Shown here piece after piece: positions 36,552 to 45,173 of a DNA stretch of 64,000 nucleotides. Source of the DNA: Vibrio proteolyticus NBRC 13287 (GTDB lineage Bacteria; Pseudomonadota; Gammaproteobacteria; Enterobacterales; Vibrionaceae); NCBI RefSeq assembly GCF_000467125.1, contig NZ_BATJ01000026.1:1-64000 (forward strand). Reading direction: 5' to 3'. Both the position numbers and the translations under genes were made by a program. The notes under the pieces were generated by a model. That model saw only the letters and a list, made by a program, of their open reading frames with translations. It had not been told where the DNA came from and ran no database searches. Within the stretch, counting starts at the first letter, position 1. Each line of letters begins with the position of its first letter.

Positions 36552-38360
36552 TTAGAGCTGATGCGCGTTGAGGTGGTCTAAAAATGGCGCCGCTTTGACA
36601 AAACCGGTCAGGCGTGCGTTTGACACCCGTTCCCCTGCGGCGTTCCAGAACTCAATGGTTGGTAATCCCAGCACATCCATCTGTTTGAGCAGTGCAATGT
36701 CGTCGGGCAGGCTTTTGGTCACATCAGCCTGCAACAGCACAAAGTCTTTGAGTTTGGCTTCCACTGCCGGGTCATGGAAGGTGTACTTTTCAAACTCCTT
36801 ACAAGCCACACACCAGTCGGCGTAGAAATCGAGCATCACAGGTTTGCCCGCCGCTTTTGCCGCCGCCAGTTCACGATTCAGATCCTCCACGCTGGCGATG
36901 CGTTTAAAGCTGATGCTGGGCTGAGCTTGCAACTGCCCAGAGCCCTCGCCCAGCCAGTGACTGAGCAGCGGCTGGGCAGAGGCCAGCAGACCCAGAATGG
37001 CCACCACGCCGATCAGGCTTTGCTTCCATCCCCCGAAAGTCAGGTTGTTCTTAAGGTGATACAGCCAGCTGAATGCGGCGATGCCGAGCAGAGACCACAG
37101 CGTGGTGCTCCATGCTGAGGGAAGAATGCGTTCCAGCAGGAACAGCGGTGCCGCCAGCAAAACAAAGCCAAACAAGGTTTTCACTCGTTCCATCCAGTTG
37201 CCGGCTTTTGGCAGCAGTTTGTTGCCAAACACGGCGACCAAAATCAGCGGGATCCCCATGCCCATCGCCAGAGCGTACAGTGCGACCGCACCCGTCAGTA
37301 AATCCCCGCTTTGGGCGACGTACAGCAAGGCGCCGGACAGGGGCGCCGTAGTGCAAGGTGAACACACCAGTCCAGAGATGGCGCCCATGGCAAACACACC
37401 GGCACTGCTGCCGCCCTGTTGCTTGTTACTGAGGTTGTTGAGCCAGGTCTGAAGGGCACTCGGCAGTTGCAGGGTATAAACACCAAACATCGACAGTGCC
37501 AGTGCAACAAACAACCCGCTCAGAGTAATTAAGACGTACGGGTGTTGCATCGCTGCCTGAAATTGCATTCCGGCCGAGGCGACCACCAGACCGAGCAGGG
37601 TGTAGGTCAGGGCCATGCCCTGGACATAGACGAAGGCCAGCCCCAGTGCGCGTTTATGGCTGAGCTTGCCACTGCCGAGCACAATACTGGTCAGGATCGG
37701 GTACATCGGCAGCACACACGGGGTAAATGCCAGGCCCACGCCAAGGGCAAGAAACAGCAACGGCGTCCACCAGTTATCGGCCAGAGCGCCGGCCAGGCTG
37801 CTCTCTTGCGATTGGGGAGCGTCCTGAGTGATGACTGCGGTGTCGAGCGGCGTTACCTGCGGGTCTGGCGTGCTGACAACCGATGGTGTTGTCGTCGCGG
37901 CGGTGTCGCTAAACGGTTGTAGTTTAACGATCCGGGTTTCCGGTGGATAACAGAACCCGGCTTTGGCACAGCCTTGATACTGCACCATCAGTTGTGCGCC
38001 GTCTTGGTACTGACTCAGCGGCACTTCGATCATGATCGGCGTTGTATAGATTTTCACCTGACCGAAGAACTCGTCCTCGTAGGGCTGACCCTCGCGCATC
38101 TCAATCGAGCCGACCGCGACCTTATCCCCGGAGACGGAAATCCGCTCCTGATAGAGGTAATAGTCCGGCTTAACCTGCCAGTCGAGATAAACCCGGTTGC
38201 CCTCTTGTTCAAAGCGGAAAGGGAAGGCCTGATCGACCGGGACAAAGGTGTTGTTGCTGGCACCAAAGCTCGGCGTGTTGCTGTTGTTGAACAACGACGC
38301 GTGAGCCGGTAAAGAAAGCAATGAAAAAACAAACAGTAACAGTGAAATTGCGTAGCGCAT
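36552..38360 (-). CDS. dsbD: Thiol:disulfide interchange protein DsbD
   Basis: This 602-residue protein carries electrons from cytoplasmic thioredoxin to periplasmic targets such as DsbC. The order is a signal peptide (SLLLFVFSLLSLPAHAS), an N-terminal immunoglobulin-like domain with its redox pair in GCAKAGFC, eight membrane helices with the cysteines in AFTPCVLPMYP and VCSPCTTAP, and a C-terminal thioredoxin domain with WCVAC. All six redox cysteines are present. ATG 38360 begins the signal peptide; the frame open to 38432 adds unrelated sequence. No clear ribosome site is seen. Confidence 0.95.
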   Translation of the reverse strand: MRYAISLLLFVFSLLSLPAHASLFNNSNTPSFGASNNTFVPVDQAFPFRFEQEGNRVYLDWQVKPDYYLYQERISVSGDKVAVGSIEMREGQPYEDEFFGQVKIYTTPIMIEVPLSQYQDGAQLMVQYQGCAKAGFCYPPETRIVKLQPFSDTAATTTPSVVSTPDPQVTPLDTAVITQDAPQSQESSLAGALADNWWTPLLFLALGVGLAFTPCVLPMYPILTSIVLGSGKLSHKRALGLAFVYVQGMALTYTLLGLVVASAGMQFQAAMQHPYVLITLSGLFVALALSMFGVYTLQLPSALQTWLNNLSNKQQGGSSAGVFAMGAISGLVCSPCTTAPLSGALLYVAQSGDLLTGAVALYALAMGMGIPLILVAVFGNKLLPKAGNWMERVKTLFGFVLLAAPLFLLERILPSAWSTTLWSLLGIAAFSWLYHLKNNLTFGGWKQSLIGVVAILGLLASAQPLLSHWLGEGSGQLQAQPSISFKRIASVEDLNRELAAAKAAGKPVMLDFYADWCVACKEFEKYTFHDPAVEAKLKDFVLLQADVTKSLPDDIALLKQMDVLGLPTIEFWNAAGERVSNARLTGFVKAAPFLDHLNAHQL

Positions 38361-38502
38361 ATAACCGGGCCAAATGTAAGACTTACCGGGTATGTTATAC
38401 CCAAGTGCGGTGGAGTTAAACTCACTCGGCAAAACGCCGGGACTCTTTCATTCAGACCGGCGAGGTGACGAATTAGTTTCATACGCGGGTTAATCGAGAG
38501 AT

Positions 38503-38533
38503 CAAAAAACCGCAGCATGGGCTGCGGTTTTAC
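38503..38533 (-). terminator. Terminator after argR
   Basis: On the minus strand AAACCGCAGC pairs with GCTGCGGTTT, followed by further T residues. It abuts the argR stop codon and isolates argR from dsbD. Confidence 0.9.
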
Positions 38534-38534
38534 G

Positions 38535-39023
38535 TTACATCACGCCCAGACGGGCTTTGACTACCCGTTCGCAGGCGTCAATGCGGTCGGTGTCTTTGGG
38601 GATGATGATCACCGTATCGTTACCGCCTACGGTGCCAAGAATCTCGGTATGGGGGTCGATGTCGACCAGACGAGCCACTAACTGAGCACTGCCGGGGTGG
38701 GTTTTGACCACCACGATGGACTGGTTGTGGGTGATGAATTCGATTTGTGAGGCGATCGAAGACTCAACCCGCACCGGGGCGTTTTCGACCGTGATGCAGT
38801 ACACTTTTTTGCCGCAGGCATTCTGGACTTTGACGACGCCAAGCTGTGACAGCAGGCGAGAGACCGTCGACTGGCTGATCCCTTCGTAGCCAATGTCGAT
38901 CAGCTTTTCGCGCAGTTCGTTCTGGGTACTGAAACTCTGTTGTTGTAATAGCCGTTTGCAGGCGGTGGCAAGCGTGTGATCATCTGCGGTGCCCAATGCC
39001 TCGGGGTGCATTATATCGTTCAC
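38535..39023 (-). CDS. argR: Arginine repressor family regulator linked to the ADI genes
   Basis: This 162-residue ArgR-family protein has an N-terminal winged helix with QSTVSRLLSQLGVVKV (recognition helix around SxSTVSR), a hinge and a C-terminal arginine-binding/oligomerisation domain with GTVGGNDTVIIIP. It should bind arginine and control the neighbouring deiminase genes; vibrios usually carry another ArgR near mdh, so this is probably a specialised second copy (inference). The start was set at GTG 39023 because AAGGAG lies six bases upstream; the next in-frame ATG (39011) has no such site, and the frame open to 39089 is not conserved. Confidence 0.85.
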   Translation of the reverse strand: MNDIMHPEALGTADDHTLATACKRLLQQQSFSTQNELREKLIDIGYEGISQSTVSRLLSQLGVVKVQNACGKKVYCITVENAPVRVESSIASQIEFITHNQSIVVVKTHPGSAQLVARLVDIDPHTEILGTVGGNDTVIIIPKDTDRIDACERVVKARLGVM

Positions 39024-39325
39024 GGGCAACTCCTTGGTTAAGACGTTACTGAATAATATCCATCCTTGTGGGTAATAAACTCCTTCCATTGTGGAGCTGA
39101 CCGGATAGAGGCTGAACCATACTGGTGATGGCTTAATTATTATTGTGCTGAAGAGTTTACCATCAAATAATGTGTGGCTTTTTGAATGAGATCACCAAAT
39201 AAAAATCTATAATATTGCCGATAAAATGGTGAATTATTCTGATGTGGTTGGATAATTATTCCCTGCCGGGCATAACTATCCAACCGAGTTGGTCAGGCGG
39301 ATGGGAGACGCCTGACAGGGCAGGC
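39024..39325. other. Gap between pyrI and argR with two inverted repeats
   Basis: No gene is seen in these 302 bp. GGTTGGATA (39246-39254) and TATCCAACC (39277-39285) form a perfect 9-bp inverted repeat with a 22-nt interior. GTCAGGCG (39292-39299) and CGCCTGAC (39309-39316) form a second hairpin just after pyrI, without a T-run. The promoter of argR must lie to the left of these. TGAAT-type half-sites at about 39051 and 39230 resemble parts of ArgR boxes, but no full box is convincing. Confidence 0.55.
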
Positions 39326-39790
39326 TTAGCGCGATTCAGTCATAATTTCGCGTGAGAATACTTTTTCACAATAGTGACACTTTAGCTGCACGTTATCGCT
39401 TTTTTGCTGCACTTTGAATCGGCTTTCTACCGGTTCACCGTGTGAGATGCAGTTGCTGTTCGGGCAGGCGAACACACCGTCAATTCGCTCCGGCAAGGTC
39501 AAGGTCAGCTTGTTGACCACCTGATAGTCTTCAATCTGGTTCACGGTGGCATGCGGGGCATACAGCGCCAGCTGATTGGCCTGATCTTTGGTCAGAAAGA
39601 CGTTTTCAATTTTGATCAGATCTTTGTGTCCAAGTGCCGATGATGGCAGGTTTAGGCCAATGGTAATGCGCTCGCAGTGATCATGCATGCGGAACAACTG
39701 AAGGATCTTGATCCCGATGTTGGCGGGGACGTGATCGATGACGGAACCGTGGCGAATCGCTTCAACCTGCAATTGATTTTGTTTGACCAT
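39326..39790 (-). CDS. pyrI: Aspartate carbamoyltransferase regulatory chain
   Basis: This 154-residue subunit confers CTP/ATP allostery on PyrB. It has the N-terminal nucleotide-binding domain (VEAIRHGSVIDHVPANIGIKIL) and a C-terminal zinc domain with the four cysteines in CPNSNC and CHYC that contact the catalytic chain. Length is standard. It lies 18 bp after pyrB on the same strand, so the two are cotranscribed under the pyrL attenuator. Confidence 0.97.
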   Translation of the reverse strand: MVKQNQLQVEAIRHGSVIDHVPANIGIKILQLFRMHDHCERITIGLNLPSSALGHKDLIKIENVFLTKDQANQLALYAPHATVNQIEDYQVVNKLTLTLPERIDGVFACPNSNCISHGEPVESRFKVQQKSDNVQLKCHYCEKVFSREIMTESR

Positions 39791-39808
39791 GTTTATCTCT
39801 CCTCCCGC

Positions 39809-40738
39809 TTACAGATTTTCATTCAGAACCAGCGCCAGCAGTGCCTGGCGTGCGTAGACCCCGTTTTCGGCCTGCTCGAAATAATAGGCGTGCGGGGTTT
39901 TGTCGACGTCGGTGGTAATTTCGTCCACCCGTGGCAACGGGTGCAGAACTTTCAGATTACTGCGCGCTTCTTTAAGCGTTTCCGCTGTCAGAATGTAGGC
40001 TGACTTCATGTGGGCGTATTCAGACTCATCGAAGCGTTCTTTCTGAACCCGGGTCATGTAGAGAATATCCAGCTCCGGCACCACTTCTTCAATGCTGGTG
40101 TGCAGGCTGTAGCGGATGCCGTGCTCGTCGAGTTCTTCGCAGATGTAATCCGGCATCGCCAGCACTTCCGGCGCGATGAAGAAGAAACGCACGTTGTTGA
40201 ACTTGGACAGCGCCTGAGTCAGGGAATGCACGGTACGGCCGTATTTCAGATCACCGACAAACGCAACGTTGAGGTTGTCTAGGGTGCCCTGAGTCTCGTA
40301 AATCGAGAACAGATCCAACAGCGTTTGGGTCGGATGCTGATTGGCACCATCACCACCGTTGATCACCGGCACGCCGGCAGAAAACTCAGACGCCAGACGG
40401 GCTGCACCTTCTTGCGGATGACGCATGACAAACGCATCGACGTAAGAGGCGATCACCTGGACCGAGTCGGCCAGCGTTTCGCCTTTCTTCGCCAGTGAGG
40501 TGTTACCGCCGTTGTCAAAGCCAATCACACTGCCACCCAGACGCTGGACGGCGGTTTCAAATGACAGGCGAGTGCGGGTGGACGGCTCAAAAAAGCAGCT
40601 TGCGACCACTTTGTTTTTCAGCAGTTCCGGGCGGGGTTCCGCTTTGATTTGGGCTGCGGTATCGACAATCAGTTCCAGTTCGCTGCGGCTCAGCTCTGGA
40701 ATGGAGATGATGTGTTTGTTGAACAACGAATGCGCCAT
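39809..40738 (-). CDS. pyrB: Aspartate carbamoyltransferase catalytic chain
   Basis: This 309-residue enzyme joins carbamoyl phosphate and aspartate in the first committed pyrimidine step. It has the carbamoyl-phosphate motif FFEPSTRTRLSFETAVQRLG, and the carbamoyl-group site around HPTQTLLDLFSI. The aspartate-site segment is HPLPRVDEI, and 309 residues matches the class B catalytic chain that works with PyrI. Its leader carries the pyrL attenuator. In this block it sits beside the deiminase genes, which make the same carbamoyl phosphate. Confidence 0.98.
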   Translation of the reverse strand: MAHSLFNKHIISIPELSRSELELIVDTAAQIKAEPRPELLKNKVVASCFFEPSTRTRLSFETAVQRLGGSVIGFDNGGNTSLAKKGETLADSVQVIASYVDAFVMRHPQEGAARLASEFSAGVPVINGGDGANQHPTQTLLDLFSIYETQGTLDNLNVAFVGDLKYGRTVHSLTQALSKFNNVRFFFIAPEVLAMPDYICEELDEHGIRYSLHTSIEEVVPELDILYMTRVQKERFDESEYAHMKSAYILTAETLKEARSNLKVLHPLPRVDEITTDVDKTPHAYYFEQAENGVYARQALLALVLNENL

Positions 40739-40767
40739 GGCGTGTCTTCCTCCATTAACTTACGGCC

Positions 40768-40796
40768 AAAAAAAAGCCCCCTGAAATAGGAGGCTT
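40768..40796 (-). terminator. pyrBI attenuator terminator
   Basis: On the minus strand AAGCCTCC pairs with GGGGGCTT (one G-U pair) around a short loop, followed by eight T residues. It begins ten bases after the stop of the pyrL leader and ends 30 bases before pyrB, the spacing expected if a ribosome finishing pyrL blocks hairpin formation. Confidence 0.9.
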
Positions 40797-40805
40797 CAAT
40801 CATGA

Positions 40806-40895
40806 TCAGCAATAAAAAATAACACGGCCGTCAACGCCGCATTCGGGCGTGGGCGAGACAACGAGTTGTCGTAAGCGGACCGGGTCATTTTTCAT
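40806..40895 (-). CDS. pyrL: pyrBI operon leader peptide
   Basis: A 29-codon open reading frame lies between the pyrB promoter and the attenuator hairpin. It reads MKNDPVRLRQ, continues through a GVDGRV segment and ends IFYC. Its last codons sit on a U-rich tract (GUUAUUUUUUAUUGC in the RNA). By analogy with Escherichia coli pyrL, low UTP makes polymerase pause in that tract, the ribosome catches up, and the terminator is prevented. The peptide does not resemble the enterobacterial PyrL sequence and is shorter. A weak AGAG precedes the ATG. Confidence 0.75.
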   Translation of the reverse strand: MKNDPVRLRQLVVSPTPECGVDGRVIFYC

Positions 40896-40919
40896 CACTC
40901 TGTAGACAAATTGCGAAGG

Positions 40920-40947
40920 ATTATACGCGCTAAATCCCGCCTTGCAA
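40920..40947 (-). promoter_or_regulatory. Sigma-70 promoter of pyrL-pyrBI
   Basis: On the minus strand a -35 TTGCAA (40942-40947) and a -10 TATAAT (40920-40925) are 16 bp apart. Transcription would begin near 40913, about 18 bases before the pyrL start. Confidence 0.75.
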
Positions 40948-41032
40948 TACCTTGGCTAAAGTATTCATTTTATGGAATTTTATGCGAGATTTTGCTTGGT
41001 CTTTCTGCGCTTTTAAACATTTGGCACATAAG

Positions 41033-41057
41033 AAAAAGCGGCGCCGATGGCGCCGCG
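41033..41057 (-). terminator. Second terminator downstream of argF
   Basis: GCGGCGCC pairs with GGCGCCGC around a 3-base loop; on the minus strand TTTTTC follows. It insulates pyrL-pyrBI from the arc operon. Confidence 0.85.
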
Positions 41058-41077
41058 TTATGCGAGCTGGGAATGAA

Positions 41078-41143
41078 AAAAAATGCGGACTTTATTCAGG
41101 CCGGATTGAGGGTTTGGGTCCTGAGTGCCACCCGCATTTTTTC
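41078..41143 (-). terminator. Long hairpin directly after argF
   Basis: AAAAAATGCGG and CCGCATTTTTT form an 11-bp perfect outer stem around a loop of about 43 nt, which contains a smaller CAGG/CCTG pairing. On the minus strand a T-run follows. It may be a terminator, or a structured 3' end that protects the upstream message. Confidence 0.65.
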
Positions 41144-41165
41144 CCTGCCGTGAGTCAGTGAAGGA

Positions 41166-42176
41166 TCAGTCACCTAATGTCGCCACCATGATGGCTTTGA
41201 TGGTGTGCATGCGGTTCTCTGCTTCGTCGAAAACGATCGAATAGTCGGACTCAATCACGTCGTCGGTGACTTCACAACCTTGTTTTAGCACAGGGTACTC
41301 TTGTGCCAGTTCTTTACCGACGGTGGTGTCTTCACCGTGGAATGCCGGCAGACAGTGCATGAATTTGACATGTGGGTTACCTGTGGCCTTGATGACCTCC
41401 ATATTGACCTGGTAAGGCAGCATCAGATTGATGCGCTCAGCCCAGGCTTCTTTGGCTTCGCCCATGGAGACCCAAACGTCGGTGTACAGGTAGTCACAAC
41501 CCTCTACGCCTTCTTTCACGTCTTCGGTCAGGGTGATTTTGGCGCCAGTTGCAGCGGCGATATCGCGGCATTCCGCCACCAGACTCTCTTCCGGCCAGTA
41601 CTGTTTTGGTGCAACCAGACGAATGTCCATGCCCATTTTCGCTGCGCCGACCATCAGAGAGTTGCCCATGTTGTTGCGCGCATCACCAAGGTAGGCAAAG
41701 CGGATTTCGTGCAGTTGTTTGCCACGGCCGTGCTCTAACATGGTCAGGAAATCTGCCAGGATCTGAGTCGGGTGGAACTCGTCGGTCAGACCGTTCCAGA
41801 CCGGTACACCAGCGTGAGCGCCCAGCTCTTCGACGATGGACTGGCCAAAGCCGCGGTATTCGATGCCGTCATACATGCGGCCCAGTACGCGAGCGGTGTC
41901 TTTCATCGATTCTTTATGACCGATTTGAGAGCCGCTGGGGCCTAAGTAAGAAACCTGGGCGCCCTGGTCAAATGCTGCCACTTCAAAGGCACAACGGGTG
42001 CGAGTGGAGGTTTTTTCAAAGATCAGCGCAATGTTTTTGCCTTTCAGGCGGGGCTGTTCATAGCCGTTGTATTTGGCTTTTTTCAGCTCCATGGACAAAT
42101 CCAGCAGGTGTTGAATTTCACGTGGTGTGAAGTCCAGGAGTTTCAGGAAGTTACGGTTACGTAGATTGAAAGCCAT
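41166..42176 (-). CDS. argF: Ornithine carbamoyltransferase of the deiminase pathway
   Basis: This 336-residue enzyme converts citrulline and phosphate to ornithine and carbamoyl phosphate, or the reverse. It shows FEKTSTRTRCAFEVAAFDQG, HPTQILADFLTM, and the ornithine/catalytic segment FMHCLPAFHGEDT. Its place behind arcA and arcC suggests the catabolic (arcB) role; sequence alone does not separate the anabolic from the catabolic form. GAGGAT precedes the ATG. It is the last gene of the arcA-arcC-argF unit and is followed by two terminators. Confidence 0.95.
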   Translation of the reverse strand: MAFNLRNRNFLKLLDFTPREIQHLLDLSMELKKAKYNGYEQPRLKGKNIALIFEKTSTRTRCAFEVAAFDQGAQVSYLGPSGSQIGHKESMKDTARVLGRMYDGIEYRGFGQSIVEELGAHAGVPVWNGLTDEFHPTQILADFLTMLEHGRGKQLHEIRFAYLGDARNNMGNSLMVGAAKMGMDIRLVAPKQYWPEESLVAECRDIAAATGAKITLTEDVKEGVEGCDYLYTDVWVSMGEAKEAWAERINLMLPYQVNMEVIKATGNPHVKFMHCLPAFHGEDTTVGKELAQEYPVLKQGCEVTDDVIESDYSIVFDEAENRMHTIKAIMVATLGD

Positions 42177-42268
42177 GATGAGATCCTCATGTTAGGCGCC
42201 TTCCCACGAGCAGGGTACAAAGTAAGAAAGCGCAAATAATTGGTTGATAGTCGTTAATATTGTGCTGC

Positions 42269-43180
42269 TTAATCCCGGATGATGTTGGTGCCCGCCTGGC
42301 CGTGCAAAATGCGCAGACCATCTTCCAGTGCACCGATACCGACGACTTTGCCGCCCTGGCGGATGAATTCGCACGAAGCTTCGATTTTGGGGCCCATGGA
42401 GCCGGCATCAAATTGATATTGCGCCAGTTCAGACGGGGTAGTGTGGCGCAGTGCTTGCTGAGTGGGGGTGCCCCAGTCGAGGTACACTGCGTCGGCGTCT
42501 GTCAGGATCAAGAGCGCATCGGCATTCAGTTGTTTGGCCAGAAACGCCGCCGACATGTCTTTATCGATCACCGCTTCCACACCGACCAGTTTGCCGTTTT
42601 CACGTTTCACCGGGATGCCACCGCCGCCGGTACAGATCACCAGGTGGCCTTCGTCGATCAGTTTGGTGATCGCGTCATGCTCGATGATGCCCGTCGGTTG
42701 TGGGCTGGGAACCACTCGGCGGAAGTGCTTGCCGTCTGGTTTGACCGTCCAGTGATACTTCTCTGCCAGTTCGCGCGCTTCCGCTTCTTCATAGATAGGG
42801 CCGATCGGTTTGGTCGGGTCGGCAAACGCCGGATCATTGGGATCCACACTCATTTGCGTCAGCATGCAGGTGACGTTGGTGTCTGGCATCTGGTTTTTGA
42901 ATTCCTGCATCAACATGTAACCGATCATGCCCTGAGTTTCACTGCCGAGGACATCAAGGGGGTAAGGGGCGACTTTTTTGTACTCCAGACCCTGCAACGC
43001 CAGCAGACCAACTTGAGGTCCGTTGCCGTGCACCAGCACCACGTTGTATTGTTCGGCAATTTTCGCGATGGTGTTGACCGCGATTTCAATGTTATGACGC
43101 TGAACGTCGGCTTCCAGTGGCTCACCGCGACGCAGCAGGGCATTGCCACCCAGAGCTACAACTACCGTTTGTTTAGTCAT
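42269..43180 (-). CDS. arcC: Carbamate kinase
   Basis: This 303-residue amino-acid-kinase-fold enzyme phosphorylates ADP with carbamoyl phosphate, giving ATP, CO2 and ammonia. It carries VVALGGNALLRRGEP, GNGPQVGLLALQ and CTGGGGIPVKREN of the family. Length is standard. It lies between arcA and argF with short gaps, so one transcript supplies all three deiminase-pathway enzymes. Confidence 0.96.
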   Translation of the reverse strand: MTKQTVVVALGGNALLRRGEPLEADVQRHNIEIAVNTIAKIAEQYNVVLVHGNGPQVGLLALQGLEYKKVAPYPLDVLGSETQGMIGYMLMQEFKNQMPDTNVTCMLTQMSVDPNDPAFADPTKPIGPIYEEAEARELAEKYHWTVKPDGKHFRRVVPSPQPTGIIEHDAITKLIDEGHLVICTGGGGIPVKRENGKLVGVEAVIDKDMSAAFLAKQLNADALLILTDADAVYLDWGTPTQQALRHTTPSELAQYQFDAGSMGPKIEASCEFIRQGGKVVGIGALEDGLRILHGQAGTNIIRD

Positions 43181-43242
43181 ACGTTTGTCTCTTCTTCATG
43201 CCGGGGACTAAGCCCCGGCGAGGTTGTTACCATCAGACGGGA

Positions 43243-44463
43243 TCAGATGCCGTCACGTTCAATTGGGCAGCTCATGCAGCGTGCACCGCCACGACCACGG
43301 CCCAGTTCGTCGCCTGGAATTGGCAGAACAGTGATGCCAGCTTTGTCGTATTTTTCGTTGGTGTAGGTGTTGCGTTCATAGCCGATGACCACGCCCGGTT
43401 TAACGGTTAAGACGTTGTTGGCGTCGTTCCACTGTTCACGCTCGGCCTCGAAACTGTCACCACCTGTGGTGATCATGTTGAGTTTGTCGATGTTCAGAGC
43501 CTGTTCGATGGTACGAATGTAAGACGATTGCTGCGTCGCTTTGACGTGGCCGGATTCGTCACCGGTCAGACTCCAGCAGTTGACGTCATCCGGGATCACG
43601 TTCGGATAAACGGAGAACGTGTCTTCACGCATATGCGTCATCACGGTGTCTAAATGCATGCACGAACGATCTTTGGGAAGCTCAAGAGCAATCACTTCTT
43701 TCGCCTGACCATGTTTGAATAAGCTGGAGGCCAGTTGCTCAACCCCTTGCGCTGTGGTGCGTTCGGACATGCCTATCAGCACGGCGCCGCGGCCAATCAC
43801 CAGCACGTCCCCGCCTTCGATGGTGGATTTGTCGTAGTTGCGTTGTTCGTCACCAAAGTACTTAATGAAGTCCTGACCCGCGAAGGTAGGGTGCCAGCGG
43901 TAAATGGCCCGCAGATGGTTGGTTTCACGTTGGCGTGCCACTTTGGCCATCGGGTTGATCGAGACCCCGCCGTACACCCAGCAGGACGTATCTCGGGTAA
44001 ACAGATGGTTTGGCAGTGGCTTGATGATAAAGTCGGTGGGCTTGTGCATTGCCTGCAGCATAGACGACGATTTGATGGGCATGTCTGCATAAGCCAGGCC
44101 GCCTGTCATGATTTTCGCCAGCTCAATATGTGGCAGATCGCCCAGGTAGCAGCGCAGATCGTTCGCAAACGCCGGGCCGAAGCGGTAGTCGGATATCTGA
44201 GTGTGTAGCAGCCATTCTTTGGCTTCCGGTACGTCCAGCGTTTCCGCCAGCAGGTTGGTCAGTAGCAGAACTTCGACACCCTGGTCGCGAAGTGTCTGGG
44301 CGAACACATCGTGCTCTTTACCTGCCCGTTCGATATCCAGGACATCATCAAACAGCAAATCATGACAGTTGGATGGGGTTAAGTGACTGAGAGCGCGTCT
44401 TGGACGATGGATTAAAACGCGACGTAGTTGACCGATTTCTGAACCTACATATAGCTTACTCAT
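43243..44463 (-). CDS. arcA: Arginine deiminase
   Basis: This 406-residue enzyme hydrolyses arginine to citrulline and ammonia, supporting ATP production and acid resistance without oxygen. The guanidinium-binding core is visible: the N-terminal RRVLIHRPRRALSHLTP, MHLDTVMTHMREDTFSVYP with the catalytic His and acidic residues, and the C-terminal ARCMSCPIERD with nucleophile C396. AGAGAG precedes the ATG. It leads the arc operon, and a 20-bp palindrome with TGAAT/ATTCA arms lies upstream. Confidence 0.97.
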   Translation of the reverse strand: MSKLYVGSEIGQLRRVLIHRPRRALSHLTPSNCHDLLFDDVLDIERAGKEHDVFAQTLRDQGVEVLLLTNLLAETLDVPEAKEWLLHTQISDYRFGPAFANDLRCYLGDLPHIELAKIMTGGLAYADMPIKSSSMLQAMHKPTDFIIKPLPNHLFTRDTSCWVYGGVSINPMAKVARQRETNHLRAIYRWHPTFAGQDFIKYFGDEQRNYDKSTIEGGDVLVIGRGAVLIGMSERTTAQGVEQLASSLFKHGQAKEVIALELPKDRSCMHLDTVMTHMREDTFSVYPNVIPDDVNCWSLTGDESGHVKATQQSSYIRTIEQALNIDKLNMITTGGDSFEAEREQWNDANNVLTVKPGVVIGYERNTYTNEKYDKAGITVLPIPGDELGRGRGGARCMSCPIERDGI

Positions 44464-44535
44464 GATGGTCTCTCTCTTATTTCTGAATTTGTTCTTATTG
44501 CTAAAAACAAATATTTATTTCGTAGGGAAGAATTG

Positions 44536-44555
44536 AGTGAATTTATTTATTCACT
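44536..44555. promoter_or_regulatory. Palindrome upstream of arcA, ArgR-box-like
   Basis: AGTGAAT and ATTCACT flank TTATTT, a perfect 7-bp-arm dyad 73 bp upstream of the arcA start. The TGAAT and ATTCA half-sites match the ArgR consensus, but the spacer is six instead of four bases. Confidence 0.45.
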
Positions 44556-45148
44556 TATTTGTTCTGAAATTCATATTACGCCCCATGCAGGGGGAATCTT
44601 AGAGGTCAGTCACAGAACGATTTTTATTGCTCAGCCCTTGCTGGCAAAGGGATTTAACAAAATTTATTCACTGTGAAGTGTGTGTCTTGGGTTGTAAATA
44701 TGTGCTACAAAGGGAAGTTTATGCATGAATAATTCAGCGTATTCATTGATTAGGCTTAATGGTAGGGAAATATATTCTTTTGGTTCGTGGTGATGAATGG
44801 GTGAATAATAAGGAAATATGCACTCTTTTTCTCTAGATAATTGCTTTGTCAGGATGATTTAATTATCTTTTAACAAAACTTTTTCCATTAAAAGCCACCT
44901 CGATCACATCGCTATTTCAGCTATTTTTCGCTCGTTACGTTTGGTTTATTTTCTGAGGGAATAATAATCGGCAGGGCAGTGACGGTTAGCGATATAGCAG
45001 GGTATTTAATTAGTCGGTGTTTGTGCTTATTTATTGCTGTTTTGGATTGGGGCGTGAGCCTGGCGCTGTGCAGTGTCGCTTGGGCAGTAAGGACAGGGAT
45101 AAGAACGAAGCCGCGGCCGTGCAGATAGCAAAGGGGCGCCACCAGCAC

Positions 45149-45173
45149 GAAAAAGCCGCCCGAAGGCGGCTTG
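45149..45173 (-). terminator. Terminator after the YfcC-family carrier
   Basis: GCCGCC pairs with GGCGGC around CGAA, flanked by AA/TT pairs; on the minus strand a T-run follows. It lies about 21 bp past the carrier stop. Confidence 0.88.

Noticed and set aside
44730..44760. FNR-type site in the arcA upstream region
   Set aside because: TTGAT is followed by a poor second half (CTTAA instead of ATCAA), so the match is not better than chance in AT-rich DNA.
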